Shown here piece after piece: positions 1 through 8,915 of a stretch of DNA of 64,000 nucleotides. Each line of letters opens with the position of its first letter. The first letter of the stretch is position 1. The position numbers and the translations under genes were made by a program. The stretch is taken from assembly GCF_004005495.1 (NCBI RefSeq), contig NZ_RZYA01000014.1:62001-126000 (forward strand), given 5' to 3'. The notes beneath the pieces were generated by a model. The model did not search any database and was not told where the DNA came from. It saw nothing but the letters and a program-made list of their open reading frames with translations. This DNA comes from Streptomyces antnestii. Lineage in GTDB: Bacteria; Actinomycetota; Actinomycetes; Streptomycetales; Streptomycetaceae.

Positions 1-1
1 G

Positions 2-1108
2 GTCCCGCTGCCACTCCTCGTCAGCCAGGGATTCCGGTCGGTGGCCGACATTGAAGGGGCGCTGCGTGCGGGGGCCGATCTGGTCGGTATGGCACGGCCG
101 TTCATCGCCGACCCCGACTTCGCTCGCAAACTCGTCGCGGGCGACGAGCGTTCCGTACGCCCCTGCACGGGCTGCAACGAGGGCTGCCGGACCTTCGAGC
201 CCACCGGGTCGTGCTCGGTGAACCCCGAACTCGGCCCGCCGGGAGCCGAGTTCCGCCCCGCCGTGCCCCTGCGGCTCACCCCCTGGCAGGTCGACCGGCC
301 CGGCCCCGTGGCCGTCATCGGGGCGGGCCCCGCCGGCATGGAGTGCGCCATGACGCTCGCCCGCACCGGTGTCGAAGTCGTCGTCTTCGACACCGCACCC
401 GAAGTCGGCGGCCAGGCACGCATCGCCGCCCGCGCCGCACACCGCTCCGGCTGGCAGAAGATCGTCGACCACCAGCGCGACCAACTCACCGACCTCGGCG
501 TCCGTGTCCTGCTGGGGACGACGCCGACCTCCGCCGACCTGACGCGGTTCTCCAGGATCGTCCTCGCCACCGGCGCACGGGAGGCGTCCGTGCCCGTACC
601 CGGGGAACTGCCGACCCTCACCAGCACGGACTTCCTCCACCGGTATGCCGACCTCGTACCGGACGCCCCCAGAGTCGCCGTCCTCGACGACGGCTTCGGC
701 TGGTGGCAGGGCATCAGCGCCGTCGAGAGCGCACTCGCGGCCGGGGCCCGCGAGGTCACGCTCATCACACCCGGCCACGGATTCGCGACCGGTCTGTCGC
801 CGGAGAACCGCACCCAGCTGATGAACCGGCTCACCGGAGCGCCGCTGCGGGTCGTCGTGATGAACACCGTCACGGCCACGACCGCCGACGGGCTGCGACT
901 GCGCCACGTCATGGACGGTCATGAATCGATCCTGGCCGCGGACCTCTTGGTGACCGTCGGCGAAAGGCTCCCGCACCGGCCTGACATCACGCCGGCCGAC
1001 GGCCGGAGCGTCCACGCCGTCGGTGACTGCGTCGTACCGCGCCGCATCGCCCACGCCATCGCGGAAGGGCGGGCGGCAGCGGATGCCGTCGGAACCAAAT
1101 CCCTGTAG
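2..1108 (+). CDS. NADH:flavin oxidoreductase / 2,4-dienoyl-CoA reductase-like, 3' part (5' end outside window)
   Basis: The frame is open from the first bases of the window, so the start and most of the N-terminal TIM barrel lie upstream. What remains is the barrel end (LVGMARPFIADPDF), a 4Fe-4S cysteine cluster (CTGCNEGC followed by a fourth Cys), and the FAD/NAD-binding half with a GAGPAGMECA dinucleotide fold. This order is that of the Old Yellow Enzyme subfamily that includes bacterial 2,4-dienoyl-CoA reductase and related ene-reductases, which reduce activated C=C bonds with NAD(P)H. The C-terminus (VHAVGDCVVPRRIAHAIAEGRAAA) is intact. It lies just before a gene remnant and is convergent with the 3-hydroxyacyl-CoA dehydrogenase operon. 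The substrate cannot be deduced. Confidence 0.85.
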   Translation, partial: VPLPLLVSQGFRSVADIEGALRAGADLVGMARPFIADPDFARKLVAGDERSVRPCTGCNEGCRTFEPTGSCSVNPELGPPGAEFRPAVPLRLTPWQVDRPGPVAVIGAGPAGMECAMTLARTGVEVVVFDTAPEVGGQARIAARAAHRSGWQKIVDHQRDQLTDLGVRVLLGTTPTSADLTRFSRIVLATGAREASVPVPGELPTLTSTDFLHRYADLVPDAPRVAVLDDGFGWWQGISAVESALAAGAREVTLITPGHGFATGLSPENRTQLMNRLTGAPLRVVVMNTVTATTADGLRLRHVMDGHESILAADLLVTVGERLPHRPDITPADGRSVHAVGDCVVPRRIAHAIAEGRAAADAVGTKSL

Positions 1109-1241
1109 AAGAACGGCCTTTCATAGCGGACACCTCATCAGCAGGCTCCCGCACCAGCGATTCCCCTCATCAACCAAGAAGAGAGGCAGCAGTCGCAGGT
1201 CGCATGGTGGTCTGTGGTGATGGTTCCGCCGGTGGCAGGGG

Positions 1242-1590
1242 GTGCTGCTGGTGCCGCTCGTCCGGCACCGCCCCTACTCGCTGGGGCGTGTGGAGATCAT
1301 CTCCCGGAACCCGCAGGCCGCACCGCGCATCCGGCTGGGCCTGTTCGACCACCCCGACGAACTGCATCGCATGGTCTCGGGAATTCGCGAGCCCTGCAGG
1401 ACCATGGAGTCGGGCCCGCTGGAGAAGTACGTCCGGGCCGAGACATGGCCGGGCCCGGACGTGACCTTCGACGCCGACCTCGTCCGCGCCGTCCGCCAGG
1501 GCAAGAACGCCTGTTGTCACGCCGTCGGCACCTGCGTCATGGGCGGCGAGGGCAACCCCACGGCGGACGTCGATCAGAACTGCGCCGGAA
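1242..1590 (+). pseudogene. GMC oxidoreductase C-terminal remnant
   Basis: The translation contains RVEIISRNPQAAPRIRLGLFDHP and then CCHAVGTCVMGGEGNPTADV, which match the C-terminal domain of glucose-methanol-choline FAD oxidoreductases, including the catalytic-His loop (usually YHxxGTCxMG). No FAD-binding N-terminal half is present upstream, and the expected tail (a DPxLRVxGxxGLRVxDASxMP-type segment) is lost after about position 1580, where the frame runs into unrelated sequence. The gene is therefore truncated at both ends and should be non-functional. An intact member would be about 500-550 residues. Confidence 0.75.
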
Positions 1591-1619
1591 CGCCCGACCG
1601 TCGACGGCACGCAACCCCC

Positions 1620-1660
1620 CGGCACGGCCGGCCGCCGAACCCTGGCGGCCGGCCGTGCCG
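1620..1660 (-). terminator. Rho-independent-type hairpin after the hydroxyacyl-CoA dehydrogenase operon
   Basis: A perfect inverted repeat with 17-bp arms (1620-1636 and 1644-1660) and a 7-nt loop lies 7 bp beyond the stop codon of the minus-strand dehydrogenase gene. It has no strong U-tract, which is normal for Streptomyces terminators. It also separates this operon from the convergent GMC remnant. Confidence 0.75.
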
Positions 1661-1667
1661 TACGCGC

Positions 1668-2531
1668 TCACCTGTCGTACAGGTAGAACCCGCGCCCGCT
1701 CTTACGCCCCAGATGCCCGGCCGCCACCATCCGCTGGAGCAGCGGGGGAGCGGCGTACAGGGGCTCCTTGAACTCCTCGTACATCGACTCGGCCACCGCC
1801 TGCGCCGTGTCGAGGCCGATCAGGTCGAGCAGCCGCAGGGGGCCCATCGGGTGGGCACAGCCCAGTTCCATGCCGCGGTCGATGTCCTCGGGGCGGGCGG
1901 CGCCGGACTCCACCATGCGGATCGCGGCGAGCAGATATGGGACCAGCAGCGCGTTGACGACGAAGCCCGACCGGTCGGGCGCCTGGATGACCTCCTTGCC
2001 CAGAAGCTCGGTGGCGAAGGCGCGGGCGCGGGTCACTGTGTCCGCGCTGGTGGTCAGAGCGGGGATCACCTCGACGAGCTTCTGCACCGGTACGGGGTTG
2101 AAGAAGTGCAGGCCGACGACGTGGGAGGAGCGGCCGGTGGCGACGGCGAGGTCGACGACGGGGATCGAGGAGGTGTTGGTGGCGAGGACGGCGTCGGGCT
2201 CGGCCATCACCTTGTCCAGTTGTCGGAAGATGTCGAGTTTCACCTCCCGGTTCTCGGCGACCGCCTCGATGACGAACTGCCGGTCGGCCAGCTCGCCGAG
2301 ATCGTGGGTGAAGGACAGCCGGGCCAGGGCCTGGTCGCGTTCGGCCGGGGTGAGCTTGCCGTGTTGCAGCCCGCGGTCCAGGGACGCGACGACGCGGGCC
2401 CGGCCCGCGGTGGTGAGCTCGGGCGTCGCCTCGGCGACGGTGACGTCGAGGCCGCGCAGTGCGGCGACTTCGGCTATGCCGGAGCCCATGAGGCCGCAGC
2501 CGACGACGCCCAGGCGGGAAATGCGGGACAT
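1668..2531 (-). CDS. 3-hydroxybutyryl-CoA dehydrogenase family protein
   Basis: The 287-aa protein has the usual family length. It starts with a Rossmann motif (GVVGCGLMGSGIAEVAA) and carries the NTSSIPV and GLHFFNPVPVQKLVEVI signatures, including the catalytic His of the H-F-F-N-P motif, followed by the C-terminal 3HCDH domain ending GRKSGRGFYLYDR. It should oxidise (S)-3-hydroxyacyl-CoA to 3-ketoacyl-CoA with NAD+. It lies 47 bp downstream of an acyl-CoA ligase and behind icmF, apparently in one operon. The start region is duplicated: GGAAAGGAACCCC-ATG at 2531 is preceded in frame by AGAAAGGAACTTC-ATG at 2552, so translation may start at either Met, seven codons apart. Confidence 0.93.
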   Translation of the reverse strand: MSRISRLGVVGCGLMGSGIAEVAALRGLDVTVAEATPELTTAGRARVVASLDRGLQHGKLTPAERDQALARLSFTHDLGELADRQFVIEAVAENREVKLDIFRQLDKVMAEPDAVLATNTSSIPVVDLAVATGRSSHVVGLHFFNPVPVQKLVEVIPALTTSADTVTRARAFATELLGKEVIQAPDRSGFVVNALLVPYLLAAIRMVESGAARPEDIDRGMELGCAHPMGPLRLLDLIGLDTAQAVAESMYEEFKEPLYAAPPLLQRMVAAGHLGRKSGRGFYLYDR

Positions 2532-2578
2532 GGGGTTCCTTTCCGGAGGCATGAAGTTCCTTTCTGGGGCAAGGGAGT

Positions 2579-4252
2579 TCAGCGTTCGTGGACGTGCAGG
2601 ACGGTCATGCCCGCGATGCTCTTCGAGGCCGTTCCGCGGTCTCGCAGCCACTCCCGGAGCGCAAACTTCTTGATCTTGCCGCTGGCCGTGTACGGCAGGG
2701 CGTCGACGACGAAGAGGCTCTCGGGAATCTTCTGCGTGGCCACTTCGCGGGCGGTCAGGTGCGCGCCGATGTCCTGCAGGGTGAGTTCTCGCTCTCCGCC
2801 GGTCACGACGAACGCGCAGGCCCGCTCCCCGGTGCGGTCGTCGGGTCCGGCGACGACGGCGACCTCGGCGACGGCGGGATGCTCGCCCAGGAGGTTCTCC
2901 ACCTCGTGGACGCTGATCTTCTCGCCCGAACGGTTGACGACGTCCTTGATGCGGCCCTCGATGTGGAGGGCGCCGTGTTCGTCGAACCGGGCCAGGTCGC
3001 CGCTGCGGAACCAGCCGTCCGGGGTGAACGCGGCCTCGTTCAGCCGCTCGTCGAGATAGCCGAGGCAGGTGTCGGGACCACGCCAGAGCACCTCGCCGAG
3101 GACGCCCACAGGGGCCGTCCCGCCCGAGCCGTCCGAGACCACGACCTCGGTCGGGGCGAGGGGCGTGCCGTCGGTGCGGCTCCGGACCCAGGCCGGGTCC
3201 CAGCGGTCGGCCGCGGTCACCGAGGGGCCTTCGGTCGCGCCGTACATGCGGGTGACCACACCGAGGCGGTCCGCGGCTCGGCGGGGGAGGTCGTCGGGGA
3301 TGGCCGCGCCGCCGCAGACAAGGTAGCGGAGGGTCGGCGCCGTCACGTCCGAGGCCTCGGCGGCGGCGAGCAGGCCCGTCAGGAAGGGCGTCGAGAAGAT
3401 CGCGAAACTCGCCGCGTTGCTGGTGATCCGGCGCAGCGCGAGTACCGGGTCCCACAGGTCCTGGAGGACCACGGGGGCGCCGAGCAGGAAGGGCAGTACG
3501 AGGGCGCAGTTCACCCCGGTGATGTGGGTGACCGGGGAGGGGTTGAAGATCACGTCCCGCTCGTTGAGCGCGAACTGGTCGATCATCGAGAAGTTCTCGA
3601 AGACCAGGGTGTTGTGGCTGTGCAGCACGCCTTTGGGGTCGGCGGTCGTGCCGGAGGTGTAGAGCAGCAGGCAGACTTGGTCGGGGTCCGGCTCGGGCAA
3701 TGCGTCCACCGCAGCCTCGGGATCAGGTCCCGCTGAGCCGAGGAGCGCCTCCCACGACGACGTTCCGTCGTCCGCGTCGCCGTCGACGACCACCACCTCC
3801 CGTAGTTCGGGGAGGGCGTCGCGCAGGCGCCGGTAGAGGTCCGGATAGTCGAAGTCCCGGTAGCGGCCCGGTACGAACACGATCTTTGTTCGCGCCTGGC
3901 GCAGGATGAAGCGGAGCTCGTGCCCTCGGTAGATCGGCACGATCGGATGGGCGACCGCGCCCACTTTCATGATCGCCTGGAAGAGCACCACGGCCTCGGC
4001 CCGGTTGGGCAGTTGGAACGACACGACGTCGTCCTGGCCGATCCCGCGGGCGTGCAGGGCGGCGGCCAGCGCCGTCGCCTGCCGGTCGACGTCGGCGAAC
4101 GTCAGGCGCCGGTCACCGTCGACCAGGGCGAGCGCGTCCGGCCACAGGGTGGCCGCGCGGCGCAGATATCCGGCGATCGGGCGGTCCCGCCAGTCTCCAT
4201 GGGCACGGTACTGAGCGGCGAGTTCGGCCGCGGGCGGATGCGTCGGCCGCAT
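2579..4252 (-). CDS. AMP-dependent acyl-CoA ligase (cyclohexanecarboxylate-CoA ligase-like)
   Basis: The 557-aa ANL-superfamily protein has the P-loop-like motif YTSGTTADPKGVLHSHNT, an adenylate-binding YGATEGPSV motif, the GWFRSGDLARFDEHGALHIEGRIKD hinge region and the catalytic C-terminal Lys motif (LPYTASGKIKK). It activates a carboxylic acid to its CoA thioester through an acyl-adenylate. ATG 4252 is preceded by a strong AGGAGG at ideal spacing. It lies between icmF (77 bp upstream) and the hydroxyacyl-CoA dehydrogenase. Context suggests it primes a short, branched or alicyclic acid for the IcmF route; the ring-acid label rests only on overall resemblance. Confidence 0.9.
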   Translation of the reverse strand: MRPTHPPAAELAAQYRAHGDWRDRPIAGYLRRAATLWPDALALVDGDRRLTFADVDRQATALAAALHARGIGQDDVVSFQLPNRAEAVVLFQAIMKVGAVAHPIVPIYRGHELRFILRQARTKIVFVPGRYRDFDYPDLYRRLRDALPELREVVVVDGDADDGTSSWEALLGSAGPDPEAAVDALPEPDPDQVCLLLYTSGTTADPKGVLHSHNTLVFENFSMIDQFALNERDVIFNPSPVTHITGVNCALVLPFLLGAPVVLQDLWDPVLALRRITSNAASFAIFSTPFLTGLLAAAEASDVTAPTLRYLVCGGAAIPDDLPRRAADRLGVVTRMYGATEGPSVTAADRWDPAWVRSRTDGTPLAPTEVVVSDGSGGTAPVGVLGEVLWRGPDTCLGYLDERLNEAAFTPDGWFRSGDLARFDEHGALHIEGRIKDVVNRSGEKISVHEVENLLGEHPAVAEVAVVAGPDDRTGERACAFVVTGGERELTLQDIGAHLTAREVATQKIPESLFVVDALPYTASGKIKKFALREWLRDRGTASKSIAGMTVLHVHER

Positions 4253-4329
4253 GGATGCCTCCTGGGTCGGCTGTCTCTGGTCGGTCGGTCGGCTGTGGAC
4301 GATCCGGTGGCCGGCTTGCGCATGGTGTG

Positions 4330-7300
4330 TCAGACGTTGCGCCGGTAGGCGCCGCCCACTTCGAAGAACGCCTCGGTGATCTGCTGCAGGGAACAGACGC
4401 GTGCAGCGTCCATCAGCACGGCGAACACGTTCTCCCCGCCGGTCGCGGCACGCTTGAGGTCGGCAAGCGCGGTGCGGGCCGCGTGCTCGTGACGGGTCTG
4501 GAAGTCGTGGACGCGGGTGAGTTGGGATTCCTTCTCCCGCTCGGTGGCGCGCGCCAGCTCGACCGTGGCCGGGGCTGTGTCCTCGGCGTGCGGCTTGCGG
4601 AAGGTGTTGACGCCGATGATGGGCAGCGTTCCGTTGTGCTTGCGCTCCTCGTACAGCATGGACTCGTCCTGGATACGGCCCCGTTGGTAGCCCGTCTCCA
4701 TGGCACCGAGCACGCCGCCGCGTTCGCTGATCAGCTCGAACTCGGTGAGGACCGCTTCCTCCAGGAGGTCGGTGAGCTCGTCGATGATGTACGAGCCCTG
4801 CAGCGGGTTCTCGTTCATCGCGAGCCCCCACTCGCGATTGATGATCAGCTGGATGGCGAGCGCCCGCCGCACGGAGTCCTCGGTCGGGGTGGTCACCGCC
4901 TCGTCGTAGGCGTTGGTGTGCAGGCTGTTGCAGTTGTCGTAGAGCGCGATCAGCGCCTGCAGAGTGGTGCGGATGTCGTTGAAGTCCATCCCCTGGGCGT
5001 GCAGGGAGCGGCCCGAGGTCTGCACGTGGTACTTGAGCTTCTGGCTGCGCTCGTTGGCTCCGTAGCGGTCGCGCATCGCCACCGCCCAGATGCGCCGGGC
5101 CACCCGGCCGAGTACCGAGTACTCCGGGTCCATGCCGTTGGAGAAGAAGAACGACAGGTTGGGCGCGAAGTCGTCGATGTCCATGCCGCGCGCCAGGTAC
5201 GACTCGACGTAGGTGAATCCGTTGGCGAGCGTGAACGCGAGCTGGCTGATGGGGTTCGCGCCGGCCTCGGCGATGTGGTAGCCGGAGATGGAGACCGAGT
5301 AGAAGTTGCGGACGTCCTGTTCGATGAACCACTCCTGGATGTCGCCCATCATGCGCAGGCTGAACTCCGTGGAGAACAGGCAGGTGTTCTGCCCCTGGTC
5401 CTCCTTGAGGATGTCGGCCTGCACGGTGCCGCGCACGCTGCTCAGTACATGGGCCCGGATCTCCCGCTCCTGCTCGGCGTCGGGCGCGTGGCCGTGCTCG
5501 GCGGTGTACGCGTCGAGCTGTTGGTCGACGGCCGTGTTCAGGAAGAACGCGAGGATGGTCGGTGCGGGTCCGTTGATCGTCATGGAGACGGAGGTGGTCG
5601 GCGCGACCAGGTCGAACCCCTCGTACAGTGCCTTCATGTCCTCCAGCGTCGCCACCGAGACACCGGAGGTGCCGACCTTGCCGTAGATGTCGGGGCGCCG
5701 GTCGGGATCGCGTCCGTAGAGGGTGACGGAGTCGAAGGCAGTGGACAGACGCGTCGCCTCGGCCCCCTGGGACAGCAGCTTGAAGCGGCGGTTGGTACGG
5801 AACGGATCGCCTTCCCCGGCGAACATCCGCGCCGGATCCTCGCCCTCCCGCTTGAAGGGGAACACCCCGGCCGTGAACGGGAACGAGCCCGGCAGGTTCT
5901 CCGCCCGCAGATACCGCAGCAGCTCCCCGTGGTCGGTGTACCGCGGCAGTGCGACGCGGGGGATCCTGCTGCCCGACAGCGACTCGCGCACCAGTGCCGT
6001 GCGCAGCTCCCGGTCGCGTACGGAGACCACCAACTCGTCGCCGGAGTAGGCCCGTACGGTCCCGGGCCACTGCTCCAGTGCGCGGCGCGCGTCCTCGTCG
6101 AGCCGCCCCTGGGCCGTGGCGAGCAGCTGGTCGACATCGGCTGTCGGTGCCTGGGCTGCCGCCAACTCTGCGCGGACCGATGCCAGTTGCTGGACTCGGC
6201 GCGCGGCCTCGGCCTGGTCGAGGGTGTGCGCATGGTACGTACGCACCGTCTCGGTGATGTCGGCCAGATAGCGCGCCCGCTGCGGCGGCACGATCTGCGC
6301 CGCGCCGCTGGAGTGGCGCACGGACACCGCGGGCAGCGCCCCGGCGCCGACCGGCAGGCCGCGTTCGGCGAGCAGCGTGCGCAGATGCTGGTAGAGCGCG
6401 GTCACACCGTCGTCGTGAAAGGTGGCGGCACTGGTGCCGAACACCGGCATGTCGTCGGGCCGCGACCCGAACGCCTGGCGGTTGCGTACGAGTTGGCGCC
6501 CGACGTCGCGCAGGGCGTCCGCCGCTCCGCGCCGCTCGAACTTGTTGATGGCGACGACGTCCGCGAAGTCCAGCATGTCGATCTTCTCGAGCTGCGATGC
6601 GGCGCCGAACTCAGGCGTCATCACGTACAGCGACACATCGGCGTAGGGCACGATCGCGGCGTCGCCCTGGCCGATGCCGGGTGTCTCGATGATGACCAGG
6701 TCATAGCCGGCGGCCTTGCATGCGGTGATCGATTCGTCGAGGCCGTCGGGGAGTTCACCGCTGCCGCGGGTCGCGAGCGAGCGGAAGAAGACGCGGTCGC
6801 CGTCCAGGGAGTTCATCCGGATGCGGTCGCCGAGCAGTGCGCCTCCGCCGCGCCGTCGTGTCGGGTCCACGGCGAGGACGGCCACCCGCAGCGCGTCTCC
6901 CTGGTCGGTGCGGAGCCTGCGCACGAGCTCGTCGGTGAGCGAGGACTTGCCCGAGCCGCCCGTGCCGGTGATGCCGAGGACCGGCACGTGGCGCGCCGCG
7001 GCCGCCTTCTCCAGAGCCCGCAGGTCCGCGGCCGGCACAGCATTGGTGGCGGCTCCGGACAGCACTCGGGCCAGGGCCGGGCGTTCACCGGCGAGCACCC
7101 GGCCGAGCTCGGCCGGTGACTCCTGCCAGGGTGCGGTGTCGCACGCCTCGATCATCGACCCGATCATCCCCACCAGGCCGAGCCGCTGCCCGTCCTCCGG
7201 CGAGAAGATGCGTACGCCGGCCCGCGCCAGCCGTTCGGCCTCCTGCGGCACGATCACGCCCCCGCCGCCGCCGAACACCCGCACGTGCCCGGCGCCGCGC

Positions 7301-7578
7301 TCCCGCAGCAGCTCCATCAGGTACTCGAAGTACTCGATGTGACCGCCCTGGTAGGAGCTGACGGCCACGCCCTGGACGTCCTCGTCCAGGGCGGCGTCCA
7401 CCACCTCGCCGACGGAGCGGTTGTGCCCGAGGTGGATCACTTCCGCGCCCTGGGCCTGCAGGATGCGCCGCATGATGTTGATCGACGCGTCATGGCCGTC
7501 GAAGAGGCTCGAAGCGGTCACGAAGCGGACGGGATGCTGTGCGCGGTACGGCCGCGCTGCCGCGTCGCCGGCGGACAT
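4330..7578 (-). CDS. icmF: Fused isobutyryl-CoA mutase IcmF (B12-dependent mutase + G-protein chaperone)
   Basis: The protein is about 1082 aa and has the IcmF fusion order. An N-terminal B12-binding domain (residues 15-150) carries the cobalamin motif DGHDASINIMRR with the lower-ligand His, plus GGGGG and SSYQGGH. A MeaI-type GTPase chaperone follows (about 195-420; Walker A GITGTGGSGKSS). The large TIM-barrel mutase domain is C-terminal, with NFYSVSISGYHIAEAGANP and the QLAFTLANG segment. It interconverts isobutyryl-CoA and n-butyryl-CoA; known IcmFs also act on isovaleryl/pivalyl-CoA. Start: ATG 7578 has GGAG five bases upstream; GTG 7584 is a possible alternative. It heads the operon with the ligase and hydroxyacyl-CoA dehydrogenase, and a candidate TetR operator lies upstream. 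Confidence 0.95.
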   Translation of the reverse strand: MSAGDAAARPYRAQHPVRFVTASSLFDGHDASINIMRRILQAQGAEVIHLGHNRSVGEVVDAALDEDVQGVAVSSYQGGHIEYFEYLMELLRERGAGHVRVFGGGGGVIVPQEAERLARAGVRIFSPEDGQRLGLVGMIGSMIEACDTAPWQESPAELGRVLAGERPALARVLSGAATNAVPAADLRALEKAAAARHVPVLGITGTGGSGKSSLTDELVRRLRTDQGDALRVAVLAVDPTRRRGGGALLGDRIRMNSLDGDRVFFRSLATRGSGELPDGLDESITACKAAGYDLVIIETPGIGQGDAAIVPYADVSLYVMTPEFGAASQLEKIDMLDFADVVAINKFERRGAADALRDVGRQLVRNRQAFGSRPDDMPVFGTSAATFHDDGVTALYQHLRTLLAERGLPVGAGALPAVSVRHSSGAAQIVPPQRARYLADITETVRTYHAHTLDQAEAARRVQQLASVRAELAAAQAPTADVDQLLATAQGRLDEDARRALEQWPGTVRAYSGDELVVSVRDRELRTALVRESLSGSRIPRVALPRYTDHGELLRYLRAENLPGSFPFTAGVFPFKREGEDPARMFAGEGDPFRTNRRFKLLSQGAEATRLSTAFDSVTLYGRDPDRRPDIYGKVGTSGVSVATLEDMKALYEGFDLVAPTTSVSMTINGPAPTILAFFLNTAVDQQLDAYTAEHGHAPDAEQEREIRAHVLSSVRGTVQADILKEDQGQNTCLFSTEFSLRMMGDIQEWFIEQDVRNFYSVSISGYHIAEAGANPISQLAFTLANGFTYVESYLARGMDIDDFAPNLSFFFSNGMDPEYSVLGRVARRIWAVAMRDRYGANERSQKLKYHVQTSGRSLHAQGMDFNDIRTTLQALIALYDNCNSLHTNAYDEAVTTPTEDSVRRALAIQLIINREWGLAMNENPLQGSYIIDELTDLLEEAVLTEFELISERGGVLGAMETGYQRGRIQDESMLYEERKHNGTLPIIGVNTFRKPHAEDTAPATVELARATEREKESQLTRVHDFQTRHEHAARTALADLKRAATGGENVFAVLMDAARVCSLQQITEAFFEVGGAYRRNV

Positions 7579-7640
7579 TGGCACTCCAGACTGCCCCTCC
7601 CGCGTCGGCAGGGGCGGATACGGGTGGGCGGACGCTCTCC

Positions 7641-7707
7641 ATAGTGAACCGAAGTAGGTGCAAGTCTCAAGGAATTTGTTGAAGTCAGTTCAGTTCGGTG
7701 GCAGTGT
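7641..7707. promoter_or_regulatory. Divergent icmF / alcohol dehydrogenase promoter region with AACTGA operator
   Basis: On the minus strand, TTGAGA (complement of 7665-7670) and CACTAT (complement of 7641-7646), 18 bp apart, could form the icmF promoter. On the plus strand, TTGAAG (7679-7684), a 17-bp spacer and CAGTGT (7702-7707) could serve the dehydrogenase. The spacer holds the element TCAGTTCAGTTCGG (7685-7698), related to sequences at 8881, 18292 and 19142. Promoter calls are by eye; the shared element is seen directly. Confidence 0.55.
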
Positions 7708-7743
7708 CGAGGTGTCGTACTGGAGCGATTCCCGGGAGGAACG

Positions 7744-8796
7744 ATGCTGGCCGCCAGGCTGTACGGAGCCAAGGATCTGCGGATCGAGGAGATGCCCGAA
7801 CCCGAGCCGGGCCCCGGCGAGGTGAAGATCCGCGTGGCGTACGCGGGGATCTGCGGAACGGATGTGCACGAGTACTTCGAGACGCCTCGTGCCACCCACG
7901 AGCCCAACCCGCTGACCGGGGCCACCTTGCCGCAGACGCTGGGTCACGAGTTCGCCGGGACGGTGGTCGCCCGCGGAGAGGGCGTCGACCGGGCCGCGCT
8001 GGGCGATCGGGTCTGCGTCCGGCCGATACGCACCTGTGGGGTGTGCCCGCGGTGCACGGCCGGACTGGACCACCTGTGCGCGGCCCTTGCCGCGATCGGG
8101 GTGACCTCGCCGGGTGGTGGCCTCGCCGAGTACGTGGTCGTGCCGGCCGGGTCCGTGCACCAGCTGCCCGACGGGCTCTCGCTGGAACAGGGTGCGCTGG
8201 TCGAGCCCATGGCCGTGGCTCTGAACGCCGTGGAACGCGCCGGTGTGCGCGGGGGCAGCGCGCTGGTGACGGGCGCGGGCGCGGTGGGCATGGGGGCGCT
8301 GTTCGCGTTGAAGGCGAACGGGGTGGACGACGTGCTTGTGGTGGAACCCTCGCCGTCCCGCCGGGCCGCGGCCGAGCGGCACGGCGCCTACGTGCTCGAT
8401 CCGGGAGCGGTGGACGTGGTCGATGAAGTCATGCGGCACACCGGCGGGCGGGGCGTCGGCGCCGCCATCGAGTGCGCGGGCCGGCTTGATGCGCTGAACA
8501 CCGCCATCCGCTCGCTCGCCGCCCGGGCGCCGGTCGTCATGGTCGCCCTGTACTCAGGTCCGGTCGCGATCGACGCCTCTGTCGTGCGCCTGGCCGAACT
8601 CGCGCTGCTCGGCTCCGAGGCGTACCCCGACGGCGTCTTCGAACGGGTCCTCGCGCACATGGCCGACGGCCGCTTCCCGACGGACGGCTGGCTGGAGCAC
8701 ATCCCCCTCACCGACGCCGTCGCGGGACTGCACGACGTGCGCGACGCGCGGCGGACCAAGGTGCTCGTCGACATCCCCGCGGGCAGCGGTAACTGA
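7744..8796 (+). CDS. Zinc-dependent medium-chain alcohol dehydrogenase (butanediol/sorbitol dehydrogenase type)
   Basis: The 350-aa MDR-superfamily protein keeps the catalytic zinc ligands (Cys in GICGTDVHEY, GHE motif in LPQTLGHEFAGTV), the four structural-zinc cysteines (CGVCPRC ... LC) and an NAD-binding GAGAVGMG loop. It should oxidise a secondary alcohol or hydroxyacid derivative with NAD(P)+. ATG 7744 is preceded by GGGAGGA. It is transcribed divergently from icmF, from a promoter containing the shared AACTGA element, so it is probably co-regulated with the CoA pathway; its substrate is unknown. Confidence 0.88.
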   Translation: MLAARLYGAKDLRIEEMPEPEPGPGEVKIRVAYAGICGTDVHEYFETPRATHEPNPLTGATLPQTLGHEFAGTVVARGEGVDRAALGDRVCVRPIRTCGVCPRCTAGLDHLCAALAAIGVTSPGGGLAEYVVVPAGSVHQLPDGLSLEQGALVEPMAVALNAVERAGVRGGSALVTGAGAVGMGALFALKANGVDDVLVVEPSPSRRAAAERHGAYVLDPGAVDVVDEVMRHTGGRGVGAAIECAGRLDALNTAIRSLAARAPVVMVALYSGPVAIDASVVRLAELALLGSEAYPDGVFERVLAHMADGRFPTDGWLEHIPLTDAVAGLHDVRDARRTKVLVDIPAGSGN

Positions 8797-8845
8797 CCCG
8801 GCGCGAAGTCGGCCTGATTTCACTGAACCAGTTTCGAAGTGGGTC

Positions 8846-8898
8846 TTGACAGTGGATCACTAGCTGCGCAAACTCGTAATGAATTCAGTTCAGTTTGG
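8846..8898 (+). promoter_or_regulatory. Promoter and AACTGA-type operator of the crotonase operon
   Basis: TTGACA (8846-8851), a 17-bp spacer and CAAACT (8869-8874) make a plausible promoter. Immediately downstream, 8881-8898 reads GAATTCAGTTCAGTTTGG, almost the same as the element at 7681-7698. A repressor bound here would sit on the transcription start. A possible second half-site is CACTGAACC at 8821, just upstream of the -35. Confidence 0.6.
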
Positions 8899-8915
8899 AA
8901 CCGGAGGGATCAGAG

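Noticed and set aside
4255..7119. A 954-codon open frame on the plus strand
   Set aside because: It is antisense to icmF, whose domains are complete; its composition (runs of Gly/Val/Arg/Asp) is the usual antisense shadow of high-GC coding DNA.
8821..8841. CACTGAACCAGTTTCGAAGTG as another full operator copy
   Set aside because: Only the ACTGAAC half matches the other sites; kept as a possible half-site in the promoter entry.
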